From Tagaea sp. (GTDB taxonomy: Bacteria > Pseudomonadota > Alphaproteobacteria > CACIAM-22H2): DNA of 12,579 nucleotides. Each line of letters starts with the position of its first letter. Positions within the stretch are counted from its first letter, which is position 1. Both the position numbers and the translations under genes were made by a program. Of this stretch, positions 5,374 to 12,579 are shown piece after piece. The notes under the pieces were generated by a model, which worked only from the letters and a program-made list of their open reading frames with translations, searched no databases and was not told the origin of the DNA. The DNA lies in assembly GCA_023653245.1 (NCBI GenBank), contig JAMNXK010000020.1, positions 1 through 12,579 of the forward strand, given 5' to 3'.

Positions 5374-7074
5374 TTACCCGCCGCTCGCCAAGCGCGCCAG
5401 CGCGGCTTCCAGCGCCAGGCGCGCGCGCGCGGCTTCCATCCAGTTTTGGGCGGGTGCCAGCCATGCCGGGCCCGGCGGATCGAGGGCGGCGAGCGCGCCG
5501 GCCAGATCGTCGACCGCCAGGCGCGCTTCGGCGCGCGCCACGCGCGCGGACGGCGAATCGCCCTCGACCTCGCCCACGCGCCGGATCGAGAAGTAACGCT
5601 GCGCGCGTTCGAGCGCTTCGGCCAACCAAGGCCGATCGGCCGCTTCTTCGATGCGTCCGGCGGCGACCACCGCGTTGGCGATGGGCGCGAACCGGCGCGC
5701 GAGCGAGGCGCGGGTTTCGACGCCGGCTTGCTGGGCGGCGAGCTGCGCGATCGCCGGGGCGGCGCCGTCCGGCGCCAGCCCGCGCGCCACGCGCAATTCG
5801 TCGGCGAAGCCGCGACCGGCCAAGGCCGCGTCGCGCAGCTGGCCGACGGCGAGCAGGAATTCGGCGCGGCGCGCGCCCGCACGGTCGCGCTCGCCGCCGT
5901 CGCGGATGACGCGTGCTTCGCCGATCGCCGATTCGAGCAGCACCCGCAGACGCTGATTGTCCTCGGCCAGCTGCGCGATCTCGGTCGCGACGCGCGGATC
6001 GGCCGCCGGGCGCGCTTCGAGCGCCGCGAGCCGGCCTTCGACGCCCGACAGATCGACGACCGGCGCCGGCGGGGCTTGGGGCACCGGGCGGTTTTCCAGC
6101 CCCGCCAAGCGCCGGTCGACTTGCGTCAGCCGTGCTTCGAGCGCGCGCAAGGCCGGACCCGGATCGGCGGCGCCGCCGGTCATCGTCGTTTGCCAATAGA
6201 CGAAGGCCAGTGCCGCGAGCATGGCGACGACCAAGGCGGTCGCGAAGGCGGCGGGCGCGCTCGACCGCTTAGCGGCCGGTGGCGTCGCGGCGGGCGCCGG
6301 TTTCGGGGGCGGCGGCGGCGGGGGCGTTGGATCTTGCATGCGGGCCAAATCGTCCAAAGCGTCGAGCAACGCGGATTCGGTGGGAACGGCGGCGGCGTGC
6401 GCGCTGTTCCAGATCGCACCCTCTTCGCGCGCCACGTCGAGGGCGGCTTGCGACAGCGCGAGCGCGCGCGTGCCCGCCAGGGCGCCGAGCAAATCGGCTT
6501 GCTTGGCCAGGCGCACGAAGGTTTCGGCCGTGCGCGGGGAGAAGAACGTGACCGCGTCGATCCTGGCGTCGCGCAAAGCCTGCACGGCGGCGAAGGGCAG
6601 CGTGGTGGCGACGTCCTGGCGATAGAGCTGGACGCGCCGCACCTCGTATCCGTCTTTGGCGAGATCGCCCGAAAGATCGCCCGCCAGCGCCGATCCGGCG
6701 GCGTGCAGCAGCGCGCCATCCAGGGGCGATAGCTTCGAACGCACAAGCCCGGCCAAGGCGGCGACGTCGCCGCCAGCACTGTGCACGAGCGCGAACCCGG
6801 CGTCGCGCGCGGCTTGGGCGGTGGCGTCGCCCACGCAAAAGGCTTCCGACTCGCACGGCGCGCCCAGCCGGGCCCAGGCGCGCACGCCATTGGCCGAGGT
6901 GAACAGCACCGCGCGCACGCCGCCCAGATCGATACGCGCCGTCTCGTCGAGCACGATGTCGAGCAGCGGCGCCTGCACCGCGTCGTGGCCGCGTTCGGCC
7001 AGCACGGCGGCGAAAGCTTCGGCCTCGCCGCGCGGGCGGGTCACCAAGACGGTCAGTCGGCGTTTGTCGGTCAT
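5374..7074 (-). CDS. hemD: Uroporphyrinogen-III synthase fused in frame to a Mic60/mitofilin-like membrane protein (566 aa)
   Basis: One open frame encodes two usually separate proteins. Residues 1-243 are HemD, which cyclises hydroxymethylbilane to uroporphyrinogen III: TVLVTRPRGEAEAFAAVLAE (8-27), VLFTSANGVRA (56-66), FCVGDATAQAARDAGF (79-94), DAVTFFSPRTAETF (173-186), ALSQAALDVA (206-215). Residues 246-270 are a proline-rich linker with seven consecutive prolines (251-257). About 275-297 is a single transmembrane helix (AAFATALVVAMLAALAFVYW). Residues 305-380 are coiled-coil (ALEARLTQVDRRLAGLENR), and 385-566 form a helical domain like the C-terminal part of alphaproteobacterial mitofilin/COG4223. 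The N-terminal HemD would face the cytoplasm. The ATG (7072-7074) overlaps the hemC stop by 4 nt. No stop separates the halves, but an internal ATG at 6339 (M246) could give a separate 321-aa mitofilin-like product. HemD sequence is poorly conserved in general, but hemC context supports the call. Confidence 0.87.
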   Translation of the reverse strand: MTDKRRLTVLVTRPRGEAEAFAAVLAERGHDAVQAPLLDIVLDETARIDLGGVRAVLFTSANGVRAWARLGAPCESEAFCVGDATAQAARDAGFALVHSAGGDVAALAGLVRSKLSPLDGALLHAAGSALAGDLSGDLAKDGYEVRRVQLYRQDVATTLPFAAVQALRDARIDAVTFFSPRTAETFVRLAKQADLLGALAGTRALALSQAALDVAREEGAIWNSAHAAAVPTESALLDALDDLARMQDPTPPPPPPPKPAPAATPPAAKRSSAPAAFATALVVAMLAALAFVYWQTTMTGGAADPGPALRALEARLTQVDRRLAGLENRPVPQAPPAPVVDLSGVEGRLAALEARPAADPRVATEIAQLAEDNQRLRVLLESAIGEARVIRDGGERDRAGARRAEFLLAVGQLRDAALAGRGFADELRVARGLAPDGAAPAIAQLAAQQAGVETRASLARRFAPIANAVVAAGRIEEAADRPWLAEALERAQRYFSIRRVGEVEGDSPSARVARAEARLAVDDLAGALAALDPPGPAWLAPAQNWMEAARARLALEAALARLASGG

Positions 7075-7988
7075 ACGAAATAACCCGGTCCGGCGCGGCG
7101 CTTGAGTTCTTCGCCCGCATCCTGGCCCAAAATTTCGGCGTCCGCGACATTCCCTTCGCGGAAGGTCGTGAGCAGCCCCGTGCCATCCGGTCGCACCACG
7201 AGTCCGTCCAAGCGCAGGCGCCCGCCGGTGTCGATGGTGGCCAGCGCGCCGATGGGCGTGCGGCACGAGCCGTCGAGCCGTTCGAGCAGGCCGCGCTCGG
7301 CGCGCACCGCGTCGTGGGTCGCTTGATGATCGAGTGCCGCGAGCTTCGCGCGCGTGGCCGTATCGGCGAGCCGCGCTTCCAGACCGATGGCGCCTTGTGC
7401 TACCGCCGGCAGCATCTCGGACGGGTCGAGCACGGCCGAGACCGCGTCTTCGCGGCCCAGGCGCTTCAACCCCGCCAGCGCGAGAAAGGTCGCATCCGCG
7501 ACGCCGTCGTCGAGCTTCTTCAGCCGGGTTTCCACATTGCCGCGGAAATCGACCACCCGGATATCCGGGCGCTTGGCTTTGAGTTGCGCGGCACGGCGCA
7601 ACGACGACGAGCCGACCGTGCAGTCGCGCGGCAGCGACGCCAGAGATGTGGCGTCGCCGCGCGCGATCAGCGCGTCGCGCGGGTCTTCGCGTTCGAGCGT
7701 CGCCACGATGCCGAGGCCTTCGGGCAGCCAAGTCGGCACGTCCTTCATCGAATGGACTGCGACGTCGATGGCGCCCGCGAGCAGCGCCTCTTCGATTTCC
7801 TTGGTGAACAGGCCCTTGCCGCCGGCCTCGGACAGGTTGCGGTCTTGGATGCGGTCGCCGGTGGTCTTGATCGGCACGACCTCGGTGACGAGGCCCGGAA
7901 ACGCGGCGGCCAAGCGGCGCGCGGTCTCGTTCGCCTGCCACAGCGCCAGCGGCGAGCCGCGCGTGCCGATTCGCAACATCCCCGTCAT
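7071..7988 (-). CDS. hemC: Hydroxymethylbilane synthase (porphobilinogen deaminase)
   Basis: This enzyme condenses four porphobilinogen molecules into hydroxymethylbilane, the substrate of the next gene product. The 305-aa length is normal. Signatures visible are RIGTRGSPLALWQA (6-19), KTTGDRIQDRNLSEAGGKGL (41-60), FTKEIEEALL (61-70), DVAVHSMKDVP (75-85; D83 matches the catalytic aspartate), TVGSSSLRRAAQL (124-136), RGNVETRLKKLD (149-160), QGAIGLE (198-204) and ERLDGSCRTPIGALA (236-250), where C242 carries the dipyrromethane cofactor. All key residues are present. The start ATG (7986-7988) has GGGG about 5 nt upstream; a second ATG at 7979 would shorten it by three residues. It is the first gene of hemC-hemD/mitofilin-hemY and diverges from tsaD. 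Confidence 0.98.
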   Translation of the reverse strand: MTGMLRIGTRGSPLALWQANETARRLAAAFPGLVTEVVPIKTTGDRIQDRNLSEAGGKGLFTKEIEEALLAGAIDVAVHSMKDVPTWLPEGLGIVATLEREDPRDALIARGDATSLASLPRDCTVGSSSLRRAAQLKAKRPDIRVVDFRGNVETRLKKLDDGVADATFLALAGLKRLGREDAVSAVLDPSEMLPAVAQGAIGLEARLADTATRAKLAALDHQATHDAVRAERGLLERLDGSCRTPIGALATIDTGGRLRLDGLVVRPDGTGLLTTFREGNVADAEILGQDAGEELKRRAGPGYFV

Positions 7989-8046
7989 GCGACCCCGAAT
8001 TCCCGAAACGCTTTATCGCAAGGGAGCGGTCGGCTACACAAGCGCC
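7989..8046. promoter_or_regulatory. Divergent hemC / tsaD promoter region
   Basis: Only 58 bp separate the divergent start codons, so both promoters must be here or reach into the coding ends. For hemC (minus strand), TTGTGT (8036-8041) and GATAAA (8012-8017) are spaced 18 bp, a weak sigma-70-like match. For tsaD, a TACACA (8035-8040) could be a poor -10 with a very short leader, and no clear Shine-Dalgarno sequence precedes the tsaD ATG. The two candidates overlap, so expression of the two operons may be mutually exclusive or linked. The motif calls are tentative. Confidence 0.4.
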
Positions 8047-9066
8047 ATGACCTTGGTTCTGGGCATCGAAACCAGCTGCGACGAAACCGCCGCCGCTTTG
8101 GTGGATTCCACCCGCGTGGTGCGCGCCCAAGCGCTGGCGAGCCAAATCCGCGCGCATGCGCCCTATGGCGGGATCGTGCCCGAAGTGGCCGCGCGCGCGC
8201 ATTTGTCCGTGCTCGAAGATCTGGTCCGTGAAACTTTCGCGAAATCCGGCGCGCGCTGGGAAGACATCGACGCGATCGCGGCGACTTCCGGGCCGGGCCT
8301 CATCGGCGGCGTGATCGTGGGGGCGACCTTCGCCAAGGCCGCCGCCTTGGCGCGCGGCCTGCCCTTCGTGGCGGTCAATCATCTCGAAGGCCATGCGCTG
8401 TCGCCGCGCTTGATCGCCGATTTGCCCTTCCCCTATTTGCTGCTGCTGGTCTCGGGCGGGCATTGCCAGCTGCTGATCGTCGAAGACGTGGGGCGTTACA
8501 CGCGCCTGGGCACCACGCTCGACGACGCGGTCGGCGAAGCGTTCGACAAAGTGGCGAAGCTTCTGGGCCTGCCCTATCCCGGCGGCCCGGCGATCGAGAA
8601 ATCGGCGCGCGAGGGGAATGCGCGTGCCTTCGATCTTCCGCGCCCGCTGAAGGGTCGTTCCGGCTGCGATTTCTCCTTCGCGGGCCTCAAGACGGCCGTG
8701 CGCGTTCTGCTCGCCAAAGAACCCGACGCGAAAACCGAAGATGTCGCGGCATGTTTCCAAAGTGCGGTCGCCGACACGCTGGCCGATCGCGCGCGCAACG
8801 CGATCCGGGTGTTCCGCGATCGCCATCCCGAAGGAAAGCATTTGGTCGTCGCCGGCGGCGTGGCCGCGAATTCGATGCTCAAGGAACGCCTGGCCGATGT
8901 CGCGTCGCGCGAAGGCCTCTCGCTGGTCGCCCCGCCGCCCGCTTTGTGCACCGACAACGCCGCGATGATCGCTTGGGCGGGGCTCGAACGCTTCGTGCGC
9001 GGCGCGCGCGATCCTTTGGATTTCCCTTGCCGGCCGCGCTGGCCGCTGGACGAGAGGGCGGCATGA
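8047..9066 (+). CDS. tsaD: tRNA N6-threonylcarbamoyladenosine transferase TsaD
   Basis: TsaD transfers threonylcarbamoyl from TC-AMP to A37 of ANN-decoding tRNAs, working with TsaB and TsaE in the cytosol. The 339-aa length is usual. The ASKHA-fold signatures are all visible: VLGIETSCDETAAALV (4-19), AHAPYGGIVPEVAARAH (36-52), AATSGPGLIGGVIVG (78-92), the metal-binding NHLEGH (111-116; H112 and H116), LVSGGHCQL (134-142), GTTLDDAVGEAFDKVAKLLG (155-174), FSFAGLKTAV (209-218), VAGGVAANSMLKERL (268-282) and CTDNAAMIAWAG (301-312; D303 is the third metal ligand). It starts at ATG 8047. It heads a four-gene run in which every junction overlaps by 4 nt. Confidence 0.98.
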   Translation: MTLVLGIETSCDETAAALVDSTRVVRAQALASQIRAHAPYGGIVPEVAARAHLSVLEDLVRETFAKSGARWEDIDAIAATSGPGLIGGVIVGATFAKAAALARGLPFVAVNHLEGHALSPRLIADLPFPYLLLLVSGGHCQLLIVEDVGRYTRLGTTLDDAVGEAFDKVAKLLGLPYPGGPAIEKSAREGNARAFDLPRPLKGRSGCDFSFAGLKTAVRVLLAKEPDAKTEDVAACFQSAVADTLADRARNAIRVFRDRHPEGKHLVVAGGVAANSMLKERLADVASREGLSLVAPPPALCTDNAAMIAWAGLERFVRGARDPLDFPCRPRWPLDERAA

Positions 9067-10073
9067 AGACCGTCGCGGTGATCGGCGCCGGCGCATGGGG
9101 CACCGCTTTGGCCCAGACCCTGGCGCGCGCGGGTCTCGAGCCCACGCTATGGGCGCACGAACCAGCGACGGTCGAGGCGATCGCCACGGCCCACGAGAAC
9201 GCCACGTTCCTGAAGGGCGTGGCGCTCGATCCCGCGATTTCGGCGACGAGCGACATCGCGGCGGCCGTACGCGACAAGGATCTGGTCGTGTGGGTGACGC
9301 CCGCCCAGCATTTGCGCGGGACGCTCGCGAAGGCGGCGGCGCATCTGCCCGCGAACGCGCCCTTGATCCTCGCGACCAAGGGCATCGAGACCGGCACCGG
9401 CCTCTTGATGAGCGAGATCGCCGCCGAGATCGCGCCCGGACGGCCCTTGGCCGTGCTCTCGGGCCCGAGCTTCGCGCGCGAGGTCGCCACCGGCAAACCC
9501 ACCGCGGTGACGCTCGCTTCGGAGGACGCGGGCCTCGCCACGATGCTGGCCGGCATCTGCGCCACGCCGTCTTTCCGCGTCTATTCCTCGGACGATCCGG
9601 TGGGCACGCAGATCGGCGGGGCGGTGAAGAACGTGCTCGCGATCGCCTGCGGCATCGTCGAGGGCAAGGGGCTGGGCGACAATGCGCGCGCGGCCTTGAT
9701 GACGCGCGGCTTGGCCGAGATGGTGCGCCTGGGTCTGGCCAAAGGCGGCAAGGCCGAGACGCTGATGGGCCTTTCCGGCTTCGGCGATCTGTCGCTCACC
9801 TGCAACAACGACCAGTCCCGCAACATGCGCTTCGGGATGGCGCTCGGCGAAGGCTTGAGCAAGGAGCAGGCGCTCGCGCATCCCGATCTCGGTTTGGCGC
9901 TGGCGGCGGTCGAGGGCATCGACGGGGCGGAGTCGGTTTCCGACCTCGCCCAGCGCCTGGATGTGGAGATGCCGATCTGCACCGGGATCGACGCGATCTT
10001 GCACCATTACGCGTTGGTCGATTCGATCATGGCCGGGCTGCTCGCGCGGCCCCTCAAGGAAGAGCGCGCATGA
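9063..10073 (+). CDS. gpsA: Glycerol-3-phosphate dehydrogenase [NAD(P)+]
   Basis: GpsA reduces dihydroxyacetone phosphate to sn-glycerol-3-phosphate, the backbone of phospholipids, in the cytosol. The 336-aa length is typical. The Rossmann motif is VAVIGAGAWGTALAQ (4-18). Other family landmarks are TPAQHLRG (79-86), LATKGIETGTG (103-113; K106), LSGPSFAREVATG (132-144), GGAVKNVLAIACGIVEGKGL (185-204; catalytic K189), NARAALMTRGLAEMVRLG (207-224), MGLSGFGDLSLTCNNDQSRN (235-254; R253 and N254 bind substrate). All are intact. The ATG overlaps the tsaD stop (ATGA), with GAGAGGG just upstream as ribosome binding site. Tight linkage to tsaD is common in Alphaproteobacteria. Confidence 0.98.
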   Translation: MKTVAVIGAGAWGTALAQTLARAGLEPTLWAHEPATVEAIATAHENATFLKGVALDPAISATSDIAAAVRDKDLVVWVTPAQHLRGTLAKAAAHLPANAPLILATKGIETGTGLLMSEIAAEIAPGRPLAVLSGPSFAREVATGKPTAVTLASEDAGLATMLAGICATPSFRVYSSDDPVGTQIGGAVKNVLAIACGIVEGKGLGDNARAALMTRGLAEMVRLGLAKGGKAETLMGLSGFGDLSLTCNNDQSRNMRFGMALGEGLSKEQALAHPDLGLALAAVEGIDGAESVSDLAQRLDVEMPICTGIDAILHHYALVDSIMAGLLARPLKEERA

Positions 10074-10483
10074 AACACTGGCTGATGAAATCCGAACCCG
10101 ACGTGTTCGGCTGGGACAAGCTCGTCGCCGACGGGATCGGGCATTGGGACGGCGTGCGCAACCACTCGGCCAAGCTCAATCTGATGGCCATGAAGAAAGG
10201 CGACCGCGCCTTCTTCTATCACTCGAATATCGGCAAAGAGATCGTCGGCGTGATGGAGATCGTGGCCGAAGCCCATCCCGACCCGACCGCCGAGGAAGGC
10301 CCGTGGGTGCAGGTGTCGGTCAAGCCCCTGGCGCCCGCCAAACCGCCGCTCGGTCTCGCCGACATCAAGACCATGCCCGAGCTGCGCGACATGGCGCTGA
10401 TCAAATTCTCGCGCCTCTCCGTCCAGCCCGTCACCCCGGCCGAGTGGAAACTGATCTGCAAACGGATCGGAGTGAAGGCTTGA
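10070..10483 (+). CDS. EVE domain-containing protein
   Basis: This 137-aa protein is essentially a single EVE domain, a PUA-like fold (thymocyte nuclear protein 1 family). Visible family features are HWLMKSEPDVFGWDKL (3-18), HWDGVRNHSAKLNL (25-38), MKKGDRAFFYHSN (41-53), IVGVMEIVAEAHPDPTAEEG (58-77), WVQVSVKPL (79-87), and the C-terminal LIKFSRLSVQPVTPAEWKLI (110-129). EVE domains bind modified bases in DNA or RNA; the ligand of the bacterial housekeeping-linked form is unsettled. The ATG overlaps the gpsA stop by 4 nt and AAGGAAGAG lies about 6 nt upstream. The location after tsaD and gpsA is a recurrent alphaproteobacterial arrangement, and a link to tRNA modification is possible but inferred. 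Confidence 0.95.
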   Translation: MKHWLMKSEPDVFGWDKLVADGIGHWDGVRNHSAKLNLMAMKKGDRAFFYHSNIGKEIVGVMEIVAEAHPDPTAEEGPWVQVSVKPLAPAKPPLGLADIKTMPELRDMALIKFSRLSVQPVTPAEWKLICKRIGVKA

Positions 10484-10830
10484 CCCTTCTTTGCCGCCTC
10501 GAGGAGATTTCCGATCCGGGCGGCAAGGGTTTCACGTTCGGCGAGGGCGATGCGCGGCGCGAGATTTTCGTGATGCGCAAGGGCGGGCAGGTCTGGGGCT
10601 ACGTCAATCGCTGCCCGCACGCGGGCATTCCGCTGGATTGGCAACCCGACCAATTCCTCGACGTGTCGAAAACCTTGATCCAGTGCGCGAGCCACGGCGC
10701 GCTATTCGGCATCGAAGACGGTCTGTGCGTCGCCGGGCCGTGCAAGGGCAAGTCCCTGACGCCCATTTCGGTGCGCACCGTCACCGGCGAACTCGAATGC
10801 CCGGCGGTGGTGTGGGACGAAATACGTTAG
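10480..10830 (+). CDS. Small stand-alone Rieske [2Fe-2S] protein
   Basis: This 116-aa protein has one Rieske domain. The cluster ligands are in CPHAGIPLDW (45-54; C45 and H47) and CASHGALFGIEDGLCVAGPC (69-88; C69 and H72), spaced normally. The following GLCVAGPCKGKSL and TGELEC stretches are typical of ferredoxin-like Rieske proteins, including extra cysteines C83 and C88. There is no transmembrane segment or Tat signal, so it is a soluble cytoplasmic type rather than a cytochrome bc1 subunit. The start is a TTG at 10480 that overlaps the EVE-gene stop (TTGA), preceded by GGAGTGAAG; no ATG fits in front of the first strand. The redox partner is unknown. Co-transcription with tsaD-gpsA-EVE is inferred from the overlap. 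Confidence 0.93.
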   Translation: MTLLCRLEEISDPGGKGFTFGEGDARREIFVMRKGGQVWGYVNRCPHAGIPLDWQPDQFLDVSKTLIQCASHGALFGIEDGLCVAGPCKGKSLTPISVRTVTGELECPAVVWDEIR

Positions 10831-10987
10831 CGCTCCCACGCGCGCTCATGTCGCAGCGCCCCCGGCGGTGACCAATTAACGGCGTGTCTTGCCGCATCGT
10901 ACGCGGGCGCGATAAAACGTCTGGCGCCGGGCGGAACAATCCCCACCGGCGACGCGTAAAAATAGAACGCCGCCAGGGAGCCCGCCG
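10831..10987 (+). promoter_or_regulatory. acs upstream region with candidate promoter and ribosome binding site
   Basis: The 157-bp gap between the Rieske gene and acs holds a candidate promoter, TTGCCG (10889-10894) and GATAAA (10911-10916) with a 16-bp spacer, giving a leader of about 65 nt. A strong ribosome binding site, AGGGAG (10975-10980), lies 7 nt before the acs ATG. An A-rich run (10957-10965) interrupts the GC-rich leader. No hairpin with a following T-run closes the upstream operon, so readthrough into acs is possible. Confidence 0.45.

Positions 10988-12579
<1,592 letters not shown>

Noticed and set aside
4142..6732. Long plus-strand frames opposite hemY and hemD-mitofilin
   Set aside because: The products are Arg/Gly/Gln-rich shadows without domains, while the minus-strand proteins show clear HemY, HemD and transmembrane features.
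7075..9096. Upstream extension of the HemD frame through hemC and tsaD
   Set aside because: The frame stays open by composition only. The extension is Arg-rich and antisense or out of frame to hemC and tsaD. The ATG overlapping the hemC stop is the natural start.
10831..10888. Rho-independent terminator after the Rieske gene
   Set aside because: Only a 5-bp GCGCT/AGCGC stem can be drawn and there is no T-run.

Overview
The window is high-GC, gene-dense DNA with strong G/C bias at third codon positions. Gene content and order (hemC-hemD-mitofilin/COG4223-hemY, divergent from tsaD-gpsA-EVE) are typical of Alphaproteobacteria, probably a Rhodospirillales-like lineage. That placement rests on gene order and remembered family resemblance, not on a database search. 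Both edges cut through genes: a LysR-type regulator at the left and acetyl-CoA synthetase at the right. I saw no tRNA, rRNA, CRISPR array or insertion sequence.

Layout. (1) 1-435, minus: N-terminal part of a GcvA-like LysR regulator. (2) 436-886: a GC-rich upstream region with overlapping palindromes, a possible 54-residue ORF (540-704) and the leader of the next operon. (3) 887-3417, plus: two overlapping genes encoding helix-rich soluble proteins (369 and 474 aa) that I cannot assign to a family. They form a translationally coupled pair and are the best candidate here for an undescribed system. (4) 3383-3989, minus: a BrnT/BrnA-type toxin-antitoxin operon with a perfect 10+10 bp inverted repeat touching the toxin start codon. 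(5) 4031-7988, minus: a tetrapyrrole operon: hemC, hemD and hemY with a Mic60/mitofilin-like membrane protein. HemD and the mitofilin-like protein lie in one uninterrupted frame, a predicted HemD-mitofilin fusion of 566 aa. (6) 8047-10830, plus: tsaD, gpsA, an EVE-domain gene and a small Rieske protein, each overlapping the next by exactly 4 nt. (7) 10988 to the end, plus: acs.

How the genes work together. HemC makes hydroxymethylbilane, HemD closes it to uroporphyrinogen III, and the membrane-anchored mitofilin-like and HemY TPR proteins are the usual companions of these enzymes. TsaD supplies the t6A modification of ANN-decoding tRNAs and GpsA supplies glycerol-3-phosphate for phospholipids. 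Acs activates acetate. The toxin-antitoxin pair sits between the 3' end of the heme operon and the 3' end of the unknown operon. No clear terminator separates it from either.
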